Below are positions 49,401 through 61,896 of a stretch of DNA of 64,000 bases, one piece after another. The notes under the pieces were generated by a model. That model had not been told where the DNA came from and searched no databases. It saw nothing but the letters and a program-made list of their open reading frames with translations. Where the stretch lies: positions 8,117,001 to 8,181,000 of the forward strand of contig CATNEN010000001.1 of assembly GCA_950097015.1 (NCBI GenBank), given 5' to 3'. The position numbers and the translations under genes are program-made. The DNA is from Macrostomum hystrix (lineage: Eukaryota > Platyhelminthes > Macrostomidae). Position 1 is the stretch's first letter. Every line of letters starts with the position of its first letter.

Positions 49401-52400
49401 ACTGAAAAAGTGTCTGGGTCATTGCAATCAAATTGACATATAAAACTTGTTCCTTGATTGACTTTAAGTATGTGGCAGTGGTCACTTAATGATTAATAAT
49501 TTGTGACATGTACCACTACTGAGCCTCAAATAAACAAAAGTTTATTCAGTAGCAAATCATTGGCAAAACTATTCATCCCAAATATTATTTTAAAGCATAG
49601 TTTCATGTCAGAATCAGGCATACACTCTGGATCGAGAGTTAGTTTTTTGCTGCCAGGGAAATGTCTGTTGGGGAAAAATGTCTGTTAGGGAACCCAAACA
49701 TCTAATATAGTAGATATTATATGCTGTTCCATATAGCAAGATGCTATATCAAATTATATGTCCTATTTTTTTAGTGAGTTTTATTGAGCCCTCACTATAG
49801 TTTGGATTTTAGATACTTTAAGACTCTTCTGATTTGCAAATGGCTGAAAGACCATTGTGGATTGTGCCACAGAATGAAGTTCAGCTGGCACAGACACTGA
49901 TGGAACTAAATATGAATTCAAGGGATCTGATGGCAGTGACAATGGCACTAGCTATGCCCTCTTTGAATTGCACATCCAAAAGTATCTATGGTGATGCCTT
50001 CACCCAGGGCCTGCCAAGGCTTTTGGCAGCATTCTGTACTAGATTCATCTTTATTACCTAGTTTAGGAATCTGAGACAGTTAGGACTACATTGAACTGAA
50101 CTGAGCAATGCTCAGTGCCATTTAAAAATGTTTCCCACCAGTTTTGTTACCAGTTGATGTTATCCACTTAACAGGTATCATTGCTCAACATTTAAAAAAA
50201 GAAAATAATTTTGCAAACTAAAGTAAATTTATGCCATTAAGTGTTATACTTCCCTATAATTAGACAAATTTAAATATATAACAAAAGCTGATTATAAATT
50301 ATAAGCATTTTTAGTGTATAATATAAGTCATTTACAAATAAGAAAGGAGCCCTACAACAGCTAGGCAAGTATATAACACCATAACAAATCTTAGCATGTA
50401 GTACTAGTACTAGCTACTATGCCTACTAGGCCTAGTATACCTAATTTTATTGAAAGTCATTGAGAGGTCTTAAGGTTGCTTGTTTTCAGTGACAGCTTAT
50501 GTGCACAGAAGCCATTTATCCACTGTTTTAATTAAGGTAGGCCTATTTATAAGACATAGTCATTGACTAGAATAGAGTTATTGTTTGTCTTGTTTTTTAC
50601 TTATAGCTTATATTTTATAGACCCTAATATCTGTTGTGTATACTGATTCTTAGTGTAAAGTACTAAGGGAATCATAGAAATCAAAGGAAATTTTTAACAA
50701 CTTATTAAATTTTTGTTTTGCTTCAATGTGTGCTATATTATTTAATAAATAAAATTGGCCAAATGTAGGGGCCTATAGTAGTATTTCTGGGTCAGCTCAA
50801 GCAAGAAAACAGTTTTGCCAATATTAGGGTCTATTTTATGCTTATTAGGAAAAAAAATCCATATAAAATATTTTGTGTAACTGTAATGTTGAAGGTTTTT
50901 AATTTTTAATTTGTGCTATTTGAGCTAGGTCTATTCAATCTTCCAAAATATTTAATTGTTATTGACCTGAAACTCAGTCTTTAAGCTTTTCTTTTAGCAG
51001 CTAAATCATTTTAATTTAGTTTTTACTCCTTTTTTAAACCTGAGCAAATTGAAAAGTATTTAACAATAAAAATAAATCATCCCTGCTCTTCGTGCAACTC
51101 TCAGACTGCTTGGTAAATGGCTGGGGTCCATTGTTTATTATCAAACCTTAGATTGAGGTTGAGCCCGGGCATGCAGGAGTTCACTTTAATAAAATCGGTA
51201 TTTTATTTTAAATTGTTACTACAGTCAAATTTGTTATCCCTGCCCAAATTATTCTAAATCGTCTCGTATAAACTGTATTTCTCGTACCAATGTTTTGTAT
51301 CAAGATGTAAAATAATTAGGCCTATTTGTTTAAGGGAGGGTTGTTTAGTTAAATATAAAGAAAAATCTGTGACAGCCGGTTTGGCTGGCGCGTGTAACTG
51401 GGTCCTAGTCGCTAGTGCAGATTAGAAAAAATATAGGTTTGATATCCAAGATAACTGCATTAACTAATGTTGCTAGTAGGGGGCCTAGCTTTAGTCTAGA
51501 CGCCCTGAATTAGTATTATTTAACGAATTGTCGGGATCAGCGCGTGCGCTGGCAAAGCGTCATTAGCAATATCAAGTGAATTATATAAATAAGTACTTCA
51601 GCTAAGTAAGCTTGAGAGTGCAGCCTTCCGAACACTGTACCCATTTGTTTTCAATGGCGACAACTAAGACATGACGTGAAAACATTACATACCGTCACTT
51701 TAAAAACACGCCAAAAACATATGTCAATTTTTTTGCGTTTTAACAAAGTAAACCAAAGGTTTAAAGTTTTAGGCGTAAGCCACAGTAATTAAAGAAATCC
51801 TTAAAGAAGTATAGGTTTATAACTTTCGGCATCTATTTTATCTTGTATTGTTTTGTTGTTGTAAAGGTGTGATGCAACTATTTAGTTTCCGTGCACGATA
51901 TCGTGTTTTTTATTTTATTACTACAGATTACCGAGTTACCCTTTCATAACAGTAGGCAAATTTATTAAATATATAGTTTATTTATTGTTTTATGGTATTA
52001 TTGAAGCGAAATGAACCATCCAACAATTAATTAATAAGCCTCTGTTGGTATTTGTTAAAGATAATATTCAATAGCTGCTACGTAAAGGCAAAGAACTTAG
52101 CAGTTTAATTAAGCTGCGTTTTGCGTTTGTCCTCTTTGGATGAATGCATGGAAACTTTGAAACATTATTTGAGTATTTTTTTCATCTGTATTTTGTTAAA
52201 TTTAGTTTGTAACCAGTAACAGTGTAGCAATTGACATAATTCATAACTGCTATACACTAAACTAAACATAAAATATGTCACATAGTGTCATAGTATATTA
52301 ACAGATAAGCAAATCTGATAAATAAGCAAAGTAAATTAAAAGAAGCCGTATTTATTGCTACAAAAAACAAAAACATTAATTTTTCCTTCTTTTTCAATAA

Positions 52401-52709
52401 CATAATCATTATAGTTAGTGATTTCATTTGAATATAATCATCATTCATTTGCTATTTCATTGGCATGGCCAATATTTTCATCTGCCAGGGGTCATTTATG
52501 TCTGTCCCCTGCCACACCCTCTGCCTCAGCAGCAGCATCAGCCCTTAAAATTAAGAATTTTGCAACCCACTTGACCATTCTTAGCTGTCACTCTGATATT
52601 CTTCAAATATCTTCTTCAATTTGGTTTCTTTTGTAGACAAAAATGGCCTAATTATTAGCAGTACTTTAGTGCTACAGCAATTTTTTTCAGACATGAATAC
52701 GCTACAGCA
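46404..52709. other. Long AT-rich intergenic region
   Basis: I see no gene here. It includes the presumed DDX39B promoter (immediately right of 46403) and a perfect 95-bp tandem duplication at 49049-49238. Short frames at 48246-48452, 49834-50061 and 52418-52636 show no recognisable family or splice context. The composition is more uniform and poorer in repeats than the left half of the window. Confidence 0.6.
49049..49238. repeat. Perfect 95-bp tandem duplication
   Basis: 49049-49143 (from GACATTTGACACATCTTGAC to TATTCTATCAA) is repeated identically at 49144-49238. The absence of differences suggests a recent event or an assembly duplication. Confidence 0.9.
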
Positions 52710-52715
52710 TTTATT
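52710..52715 (-). promoter_or_regulatory. Poly(A) signal of the NSUN7-like gene
   Basis: On the minus strand AATAAA directly abuts the TAA stop of the terminal exon (52716-52718). This supports use of that frame and exon as the 3' end. Confidence 0.55.
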
Positions 52716-55700
52716 TTACAATTCTTGATCTACAGTTGGTGATGCTCTGTCAACTGGCTGTTGCTGAACGTTACCCTCAGTTTTGGTGTCAGACTTGTCT
52801 TCCTTTCTTCGCTTCTTGTCTCCTAAAATGCATAGGATTTTTTTATTTTATGTATTTTTTAAAACATGTCATTGTACATTTAAAGAATTGATTCAACATT
52901 TGGTTGTATTGCTTCAATAAAAAATCTTAGGATTTAGGTCTATTCATAATTTAAAAATTCTGGTTTCTATAGGTGGAAACTTTATTGATATATATTTTTT
53001 TTAAAAGACAAATAGCACTAGATAGAATGTGTTTCTATAACATTCTTCAAACAATATTTCACAATTAGCTATTAGCTACATAATTTCTTTCTTAACCTAC
53101 CTTGGACATTTAAAACTTCACTATGCTTAATTAATTACTTAAAAGCACTTACACTATTAAGTATTCATTTACTTGTAATAAAAAGAACATATGGTGCTAG
53201 TGCAAAGTAAACCTTTGTAAAAAGGTTACAATTACTTTTCAAGTGGCACTTTAAGAAGTAATTAGGAGGAATTTGTGATAGAACTAGAAGGCTAGTAAGC
53301 TTTTATACTACTTGTAAAAACTTTACCTGACATTTCCATGCAATTTTTGCTTTTGATATAGCTTTAGTAAAAATTAGGCTTTTATGAGTAATATGAGCTA
53401 TATTAGTTAGTTATGACACATTTCATGGTCAGGTTCGTTATAGATTGTGATGACATTACCTTTTGCAAGGTGATTTCCTTTGCAGATGATAGCAAGCAGC
53501 ATGCAACCCTTTTATTGTTTGTGATTGTTGTATTTGATTTTGAATAAATATATTGATATCCAACCTAATTTTGTCTAAGAATAAAAATTACATCTTTAGG
53601 CTAAGTTCAGTCAGTCCTTGGTGCGAGAAGGTTGTGTGAGAGTTATGAGAGAAGAGACACTGAGAGATTATTCAGAGAGTTCATGACATTCATGAAAAGT
53701 GAGAAATATGAGGCAAGAAAAATGGATGCTGTGGATAACTTCCAAGATTTTCCAGAGGCCGTGACGTGGTCTTAGTAGGCTAGTAGCTCTATTGGCATAT
53801 CTAGCCAGATCAACTAGGCATGCAGAGGTTTAGTATTAAATATATTTCCGTCTTAATTTACTAAGTTAGTTTACATTGCCAACCTGCGGTAATGTTGGCG
53901 GCGCGGATATGAAGCCGCCGCTGTTGCCACTGACAACACTCGGTCGTCGACGACCATTCGGCGCTGAAGAGGCACCCGAGTCATCAGCGTTATGGGCATT
54001 AGCAGCTGCCGCTTGCATGGCATTGTATGGTCCATGAGGATACTGGCGACGCTGCTGCTCCTGCTGCTGCTGCTGCGTCTGTATATTGGTACTTTTTCCA
54101 AAGCTGAAAGCTGGCTCTAAACTGTCACCAGCAGCTGAGTGATGCCCAGTGGCTGATGACAATTGCTGACGAGCTGATTGCAATATGTAGATAAAATTGC
54201 ACAGCGAAATTATTTTTCAATTGTCAGTCGATCTACTGACAAACTGTTAGTAGTCTAATAAACTGTTCTACCACGATGTGTGATAAATGCACTTCTAAAT
54301 GATAACTTAGCATTAAGAAAAACTGTGACGAAAACATTTCACAAATTGTAATTTCGACATATAGTTAGTTATAAGTGAACTTATTAAAAAACACGAGTTG
54401 TTACTTATCTATGAAACTAACTTGTTTTTTTCAGAGGAAGCTCTATGAATCTAAATTGTTGTATGCAATTGAGATGAGTCTAAATTCTAAAGAAAGTAGC
54501 CCTTCAAATGGGTATCTCACCTTTCTTCCCCTTTTTCTTAATCTTTGGCAGACGGTTGTCCTCAGTCTCGGTGTAGTCCACCAGGCCCTTCTCCTTACAG
54601 CGGTTCAGGATGCCTCCAAGCTCGGCTTGTTCTCGCGGCTAAAATCATTTATGGCCGGTTAGTAACTGCGAAAAATCTATAGTTAGCAAGGGCTCCGAGC
54701 TCGAGGCCGCATTCATTCGGGCGCAACGATGGAGGGGAGAGCTTGGGTATCTGTCGTTACTCGTTTCGATTCTTAAGGAGACAAGTGCAAGAGTGCCCAT
54801 TAGTTTGTACCTGCGTACAGTATCCTTGTGCGTGAGTGTACTCAAGGATCAGAATAGCCTCTACGCTGGCGTCGGATGCGCTAATGCGCATGTATATAAA
54901 AAAGAAAAATAATTGCAGGAGAGCTGCACATGCTGGCACAATAGACCTGCAGCCAGCGAGGTAGCCTACTAGCGAATGTTTTTTGTATTCTCATACCTGT
55001 CGAATTATAAGTGCCACAAAGCAGCCGTTGCTGTTGCCAGACGGTGGTATCTTGACGTAGTGTCCATTGACAAAGTCTTTATCGTCAATGTCCTGACCGG
55101 AGATTGCCAGGTTAGTAGGGGCCACGTCGAACGGATCCTTACGATCGCGAACATGCAGCCGGTTCATTGCGTCCAACGCTATATCCACAATGTGCTCGTT
55201 TTCTTCGTCGTAGATTGAGCGCGTCAGGTAGACTACGGATCTGATGCGACCGGCTGTTAGTTTAGAAACCGATACGCTTAATTGTTATTTATAGAAAATA
55301 TGGAACAAATGAAGTGCATCGAGCACCGTGGTCACCTTGGTAAATTGTCACTAAGTAAAAACATAATTTTTGGCAACCTTGACTTAATTAAATCTTGCAT
55401 GCTTGCTTCTCAGACCATAAGATATTATCTGCCAGTTCCAGTGTATTAATAATAATTCGTTTAAACTGCTAATGAATGACTGGCTAATGGATGCATTTTC
55501 TGCAATTTTCAAATGAATGATCATCAATCTTATTTGATTGCTGTGTGAAACGAGTCTTAAAAACAGTTTTTTGTTAGCAAGCTTTAATTTCTAAAAAACA
55601 AGACCATGCCGAAAACAAAACAGTTACTTTTTTCTTTTTCGTTTTCTGCAGATTAGAATTTAACCAATTATCTATCAACTTACACCCAAGCACGTGTTTC

Positions 55701-58700
55701 AAAGTCTGCAAAGTTTGGAACTTCAGCTGTAGATAGTTGGCTGGCTTGCTGTCGAGCAGAAGACGCTTGGTGTAGTCTAAAATGAGCTCGATATCGCCGC
55801 CTTCGTTGACGAGATAGTCGATGGGATTGATGATGCCAGATCTGGAGCACTTTGCTTCAACTAGCGCGTGTTTCACATGCTTGAGTTTGTCCTCCATTAT
55901 TGGAATGCTCGTGATGCTCTCATTGTAGAATTGGATTCCTGTGAAACGGCTTGGCTCGCTTTGTTAATCATTCTTAGAAATCATTTCAGAAAGATTAACA
56001 GTATAAAGATCACACTATTTCCCCCTTCAGGAAAGACGAGTAAAAACGGGCTATTTTAAAACCCCTATATAAACTAACTTTTAAAGCCGTCTGACATTAG
56101 CATCGTCGAGATATTCAGCGAATCTTGTCAAAGACCCTAGTGACAAGGACAAATAACATTGTTCTGTATTAGCCTCTATGGCGAATCCATGTTAGTTCAA
56201 TAGTATAAAAAAATATAATCAACAATATACCCGAAATGGTTACATGATGAAATTTTGTGAGCAGAAAATTTTTGCCTTCAATAGGTGGTTTTTGCAACCA
56301 GACACCCCAACAAGAATCGTTGAATATCTCGGATAGAGCGGAAAATTGTACCCCGTAGTCAGGAATTTAATGGCGAATGGTTAACTATTTTAGGAAGTAC
56401 AAAATTAAGATTTTAAGAATAATGTGGATTTTCAAAATACCCCGTTGTCCTTCTACTGTTAATATATTATAAACTGTATTGTTTGCAAATAACTGTCTTA
56501 CTGTCCGAGCCAGAGCTGAGCAGAGCCTGGTGAACTTCTTCTAGTTGATCGTTGGTGCACTTCTTGAACACCTTGATCACTGGACACTTGGTGTTTCGCA
56601 TCTTCAGAAGGTTCTCAGCGTGAATCGCGGTCCAAACTGAGCTCGGATTCACTATCAGAACTTCCTCTTCTTCGAAGACATTCTTTACTAGACTGTGCAC
56701 CGCTAGGCTAGTCGTTTTGTCCTGTAGTAATGTGTACAGCAGGTAATAACGTCTTCTGGAGGCTGTGGGCACTGGGCCAGCACATAATTTGCTGACACTG
56801 ATAATCGACGCAAACCCAGTGAGAGTTGATTTCGCTGACACCTGAACGCGCATTCATGAAGTATCGTACGCACAAACAAACAGACGCGTACATCTGCCCA
56901 GAATTTCTCATCGTCAGACAGTTTTCACTGCCTGACTAGGCCTCATTGGCATTAATTGTACACCAAAGTCCTTATTTACATCTTGCCGACTCTCAATTGT
57001 CAGTCTTCTGTCTACACTTTCTCTTTGCTTTTTCGTTTGGTCCTTAAGGGCGTCATTGCACGACAAGTCCCCAAATTAATGCGGCCTCGCCGCGGAATCG
57101 AGCTCATCGGCCGTGGTGCGAGAGGCAGACGCGTTAGAACGCTCTGTCACTCACCCTTTGACTTCACTACTTAACAAGTTGTGATAAGTAGTGATATACG
57201 AAACCAATATTATTTTTTAAGGCTTTTTTCCTTAAGAATAAATTTTTTGCATAAAAATCAATTCTATAAATTCTTATCCAATGAGTTATTGTATCAACTT
57301 TAACAAAGTAGCTAGGTTTTTATATGTTTTAAAAACTTGTCGCTGGCCTCCTTTAAAATGTCAGTATAGCATGCAATTCGTAATCGGCTGCTACTATGTA
57401 TCCTAATAATAGGCTTCTAAAAGTCTTGCCTCAATAGCTCAGGGACTTGAGTACGAGAGGCAGACGGCTTACCGCTGTCACTCACCCCAGCTTGGTGATT
57501 CACAAACATTTTCGTAAGACAGATTTTCCTTTAAAGAATAATAAGTTCATTGAGTTCTTAGTCTTACCTGTACAATAAGGACATTGTCTGTCACTAGTTG
57601 CATACTTTCAACTGTGTCTCTGAGATCTGAGGCGAAGACCACAAGATCCGGACACTGCCTGCATAGAGAAAACTCTTTCTTCTCCAAGTTCTTGCTCTTC
57701 CGCACAAACTGCAATCCTTGTCTTTGGAGCTTGTCTAGTACATCGAACTGCTGCATCTTGAGCTGGTTGACCCAGGCGTAGACCGGAATATTCAAGGCCA
57801 TTTTTTCAGTTTTGTTACACTCCGAGGTCAGCATCTGGCTGATGCTGCTAACTCCGAGTTTGATGCGGATTTTAGCCAGAGCGGCCTGCAGTTTGATCAT
57901 GAGCTCTTGAAGGCTGCGCTCGATCTCCTGGCAGCGCTGATCCAACTCCTCGCCTAGTAGGGGCTTGCGCTTTTGAAACTTTCGCGATATGAAATCGCAG
58001 GCGATGATGTGAACTAGCTCTTTGTCTATCATCAGCTGAAATGTTTTTTAGATTAGAAATTTCATGGGTTTCTAAGAAACTAATCGAATTTTCAATTAAT
58101 TTATAAAAGTGATAATTGCATAAGGGCTGTTCTGCCCATTTCGCTGACTCCTGAGCACACACGCACACAGATACTGTACACAGGCACACGCTCACACATG
58201 TATGTACATCTGCCCTGACTTTCTCATCGTAAGTCAGTGTACAATTTCACTGTGCCTTGGAGATTGGCCCTCGATTGTGTAAATTTGACATGCCCAATAT
58301 TGCATGGTGCATCCATGGTTTTCATACAAACTGTTCAGTCCGTGGAGGCCACATACGATGCATTCAGAATCCCTCTTTAACGTTTGAACTTCTATTTGTT
58401 TAAATACCGTTCTTTAAAAACGTACTTGCAAGTGTAAAATAAGAACTCTCTAAACCTTGCAGCAAAACTTCGTCCACAACCCCTGCACTTCTAAGAAAAA
58501 ACTAATGAACTCTGCTCAACTTTTTTAACCTTTCTAGGTAAGTAAGCCGATTAATTTTGTTTACTTTTGTTTAGTCAAAGCAGTTCAACGTACCTCAGGA
58601 AAATTGGCGAAGAATGCGACTGAGTCCAGTAACTTCTCTAGGACGGAGGTCACTGAAATATCAGTTTGATTTTTATTATTGTTTAATGTGTGTGTTCAGA

Positions 58701-59358
58701 GTCAAAGTTTTCGCTTTAAAACCCTACTCGTAGCCATATTTTTTACACATGGATTGCATTGATAGTGTCGTATTCCTTGAAAAGTTCTTTATTAAAAAAC
58801 TTTATTGAAATTATTTTCCGAATTTTTGTTGTTTGTTTCGTTTTTGTTTACTTTTGTCTCTTCCCTTCAGTAGACTTCCCAGATTATAAATTTTCGATAC
58901 ATATAGATAGGCCTCCTGATTTCATAGAACAAAGCCAAAGTGCACCCACACTTAATAGTCTCCAAGGCCAGAGTGTAGGTGAGCTTCTTCTCGCGTTTAT
59001 CCTCGAATCTAATCCGATCGGCTCCACCTGCCATAATCTTCTCGCGCTGGCTGTGCGCGTGCTGACTGTACGGATCGGGCACGCTGCCCGGATAGGGACT
59101 CGAACCGCTGGCTCCGCGAACCATCGTGTTCTGCGGCGCAGCCAACGGATTGGTTGACACCGGCCTGGAGGCGCCTCCGCCTCCGCCGCCACCCCCGCTC
59201 ATAGCTCGAATCAGTTTGGACGCGTGCAAAAACACCTGATGCGAGTATAGCACTGGCTCATCTCGAACATAGTCGGTTAGTCTGCTAGGCTTAAAATAAT
59301 GCCTAGGATATGTGCCGGGCACGAATATTGTTGGACGATGGCCCAGTTCTACGTCCAT
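52716..59358 (-). CDS. NSUN7: NSUN7-like RNA m5C methyltransferase homologue (probable loss of catalytic cysteine)
   Basis: Exons on the minus strand: 59358-58950, 58652-58594, 58035-57568, 56721-56502, 55938-55684, 55253-54997, 54638-54521, and terminal 52822-52716. Joined, these give 630 residues in one frame (1893 nt). An additional exon 54173-53884 is also possible. Landmarks match NSUN7: the N-terminal LTYTLALETIK helix, FISRKFQKRK, VYAWVN, QDKTTSLAVHSL, VLIVNPSSVWTAIH, KCSRSGIINPIDYLVNEGGD, VVYLTRSIYDEENE, SNGCFVALIIRQ and a basic C-terminal tail. In the family the VVY.TCS.EENE segment carries the catalytic Cys; here it is Arg (codon CGC at about 55224-55226). The cysteine of the KCS segment remains, and the canonical APGGKT SAM loop is absent, as I recall for human NSUN7. 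Exon 1 also carries a Gly8 tract. ATG 59358 is the first in-frame start. Confidence 0.87.
53866..54173 (-). CDS. NSUN7: Alternative exon of the NSUN7-like gene
   Basis: It begins after an acceptor (caatcag at 54174-54180) in phase 1, as required by the exon ending at 54521. It encodes a Gln/Ala/Ser-rich stretch (polyQ5, NAHNADDSGASS, GRRRPSVVSGNSGG). Read through, it stops soon after LPQVGNVN at 53866-53868. Splicing from CAG/gttggc at 53884 would instead put the terminal exon in another open frame. Skipping it joins 54521 to 52822 in frame with a Lys/Arg-rich tail. Which form is used cannot be told from DNA. Confidence 0.55.
54690..54905 (+). mobile_element. Degenerate family A SINE
   Basis: GAGCTCGAGGCCGCATTCAT, GGGCGCAACGATGGAGG, CAGTATCCTTGTGCGTGAGT and CTCTACGCTGGCGTCGG follow the family order with many changes. 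It lies in an intron of the NSUN7-like gene. Confidence 0.5.
56035..56450. mobile_element. MITE-like dispersed repeat copy in an NSUN7 intron
   Basis: It contains CATCGTCGAGATATTCAGCG, GGTTACATGATGAAATTTTG and AAGAATCGTTGAATATCT in the same order as 34385-34610. It ends TTTTCAAAATACCCCGTTGT, resembling the terminal CCACGGGGTATT inverted. Confidence 0.6.
56775..57165 (-). mobile_element. Family A SINE, reversed, with internal insertion
   Basis: Plus-orientation motifs TTTCGCTGACACCTGAACGC, TACATCTGCCCAGAATTTCT, GCACGACAAGTCCCC, CGCCGCGGAATCGAGCTC and GTGCGAGAGGCAGACGCG are in order. About 85 bp of foreign sequence sits between the TCACTGCC and GGGCGTCATTGC segments. It lies between NSUN7 exons 3 and 4. 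A further head remnant lies at about 57435-57492. Confidence 0.7.
58120..58285 (-). mobile_element. Family A SINE, 3' half, reversed
   Basis: CTGCCCATTTCGCTGACTCC, TGAGCACACACGCACACAGA, ACATCTGCCCTGACTTTCTC and CTGTGCCTTGGAGATTGGCC are all clear. The tRNA-like head is missing. It lies in the intron between NSUN7 exons 2 and 3. Confidence 0.75.
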
Positions 59359-59754
59359 TGTGGTCTGTTGATGTTTCGCTCTCCTTGCCTCAGGGTCTTC
59401 TTAGTCCGTTTATATTAGTAGACTGGTCTTGTGGTCTTATACGACTGATATATTATTTATTAGCTCCCTTGGTTGTCGTTGACAACGCTCTACAATTTTC
59501 ATTGTGCCAGTATAGCTATTTGAGAACAGTGTGTGAATATAAATATTTGATTGCTTTGTGGTACTGTTCATGAAGGAGCCTTATTACAGCTGGGCAGTGT
59601 CTTATTGTACTCTATAATATTGATGTATTCAATGGTAATCAAGTTTAGGAAAAGGAGACTTCACACAGCGCTAAACAATACGCCATTTTGGGTGTCACAA
59701 AATAACTTGCTAGGTAAACAAAGCTTTTTTTCAAGACTAACTTTATTTAGTCTT

Positions 59755-59995
59755 TCATTGATTCAGGACATTTTTTGCATTGATTCCGGACCATTGTTTC
59801 CATTCATTACGCTCGTAAAGACTTTTCTTACTATTCTTTCAAGTTATTCAGGACCATTCTTTCCATTGAATCAGGACCATTTTATCAAGTGATTCAGGAC
59901 GTGCTTCAGGAACATTCTTTGCATTGATTCAGGACCATTATTTCCAGTGATTCTGAGCTTTTATCTCCAGACATTTAGGACTGTTCAGGAGTTGT
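59755..59995. repeat. Degenerate tandem repeat, about 26-bp unit
   Basis: About eight imperfect copies built around GATTCAGGACCATTCTTTCC and CATT. Confidence 0.75.
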
Positions 59996-60026
59996 CAGAA
60001 TATAAATGGATGCGTTTGCAGAGGTT

Positions 60027-60320
60027 GTAGCCTCTGTAGTGGTTAGGGCGTCAGACTCACGACTTGAGGTCGGGGGTTCGACTCCCGACTCCACTGGAAC
60101 AATTTGCGTCCTTTAGCAAGACACTTAACTCTGCATTGCTTCAGTTCACCCAGCTGTTAAATGGGTACCAGCATCAGCTGGGATAATTGAAGGTGGGTGT
60201 GGCGTCCCCCCAGTCCGTGGACTGAACAGCTGTACGCAGCCTTCAGATGCGCCGCGCATTAGCTGCGGCTGTGCTGTCGGCTGCACATCTGACCCAATTG
60301 GGGCAGGTGTAATCAATTAT
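60027..60320 (+). mobile_element. Family B SINE, full length
   Basis: An intact tRNA-like head (box-A-like CTGTAGTGGTTAGGGCG, box B GGTTCGACTCC in GGTCGGGGGTTCGACTCCCG) is followed by the core TGCATTGCTTCAGTTCACCC, TTAAATGGGTACCAGCATC and GGTGGGTGTGGCGTCCCCCC, then CTGCACATCTGACCC. Other copies are at 19000-19295 and 41280-41400 (reversed), with head fragments near 62740-62830 and 62900-62945. Confidence 0.85.
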
Positions 60321-60861
60321 ATCAGAATATAAAATATTTTGTAAGACACGTTATGTGACTGTTTTGTTTTTGCAAAACAATAACAAATTGTTTTGTTTTG
60401 TATACTTCGCGTCGTTTGTATTTATTCTCTTCAACCATAACCTTTGAAAAAGACTTTAGAAAAGAAACTCAAACATTCCAGAAGGATATGCAACAATAAA
60501 GTGTAATTTGTGTAGCTACATGTTGATTTAGGCTTGTAATATGATTAACATCAGATAAAACAAAGCAGAAATGTCAATCAAATGGGTGTGTGAGTGGCTG
60601 TGTTTTTAGAAGTCTAATATATATTAAGAGACATAGTAACAGCGGGTTATTGTTGGCATGCTACTGACATTTTAAAGGATACAAGCGACTAGTTGAAAAC
60701 GTGTCTAACTCTATCTCTTTTGTTATAATTGATACAATAAACAACTCATAGATAAGCATTAAAATTGATTTCTTATGCAAGAAGTTTATCTTATGGGGAT
60801 CTAAATATTTTAGGGAATAAGCCTTTAAAATAATTTAAAATATTTCCTACTTATCACGAAC

Positions 60862-61055
60862 TGGTAAGTAGTAACGTTAGAGTGTTCCTCTCGCACGGTC
60901 GCTGAGCTCGATACCGCGGCGAGACCACATTAATTTGGGGTATCTGGCCAACCTACAAAGCACAGTGAAAGTGTACACAGACTCACAAAGAGAAAGTCAG
61001 TGCAGATGTACACACCTGTGTGAGTTCTACTCTTACCAAATGATTTTCTAGTGCG
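60862..61055 (+). mobile_element. Family A SINE, internally deleted
   Basis: CCTCTCGCACGGTCGCTGAG, CCGCGGCGAGACCACATTAA, AAGCACAGTGAAAGTGTACA and AGATGTACACACCTGTGTGA are present. Segments between the head and body and near the 3' end are missing. Confidence 0.7.
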
Positions 61056-61223
61056 AGTATAAAAAAAGTAATTATCAAACAATAGCTGAAAAATGACAAG
61101 AGAACACAGAATTTGTGATAGTGAATAAATAATGTTGCAGTTTTCAAAAATTTACATGACCCAGTTGTAAAACTGACATCTCAGTACTGTTATCGCGTTT
61201 TGTGTAGCATGGCAGCATTGTGT

Positions 61224-61861
61224 CTAGTGTCGCCTCGGTTGCACAAACAGAACTCCGTGATAAGCTAGTCCATTTAGCTCCATTGAGATGGTCACTGAGG
61301 CTTCCGAGGGACCTAGGCTACCTGAAACAGTTCAAATTGAATCTGCAGTAACTTTCTATTCATCGTCAGGCAGTTGTTATGTTGTATGTTCTCTCTCTCT
61401 TGGAGTTGGTCGTCGGCCCTCGTGTGCCGAATTGCAAAGGATTCTAGCTCAGTGACTTTAATGCTAGAGTCCTGATACACTTACTATAGGGAACAACTGC
61501 CATTTTTCGAATGAATACTCGAGTTTAAAATCGGGCTTACCTCCGTTTCCGTGTAGTTTTATTGCTGGATGAGTTAGCGACGTTGGCAGCGGTGGAATCG
61601 GCTGCTGCTGCTGTTGCTGCTGCTGCATGTGGGGCAGTGTCGGTGGCGGCTGCAGTGGCCCAGGGTTCCCGGCGAATGGCATCGTCGGAAACGGCGGCGG
61701 AAATAGGAAGCCTCCGGGGCTGCCGCTCAGCATCCGCTTCTGAGCTCCCCGACTGCCAGACCCGCCGCCACCGCTGCTGCTGTTGCTGCCACCGCCGCTG
61801 CTGCTGGCGCTGTTGTTGCCTAGCTCTTCTGTGCTAGCTACATTACCCGGTGTTCCATTCC

Positions 61862-61896
<35 letters not shown>

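Larger units (their letters stand above)
59359..61223. other. Intergenic gap between NSUN7 and ARID3, repeat-rich
   Basis: Both flanking genes are on the minus strand, so this holds the NSUN7 promoter side and the ARID3 3' flank. It contains degenerate ATTCAGGACCATT repeats (59755-59995), a family B SINE and a family A SINE. No coding sequence was recognised. Confidence 0.6.

Noticed and set aside
49834-50061. 75-codon frame starting MQMAERPLWIVPQNEV
   Set aside because: No recognisable family, no splice partners and an AT-rich setting; probably chance or an old unrecognisable remnant.
52418-52636. Possible decayed coding sequence on the minus strand
   Set aside because: Interrupted by stops; fragments such as KKIFEEYQSD are too short to assign to any family.
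60030-60105. Possible tRNA gene
   Set aside because: It has A- and B-box-like sequences, but is followed by the family B SINE core and occurs with the same tail elsewhere, so it is a SINE head.
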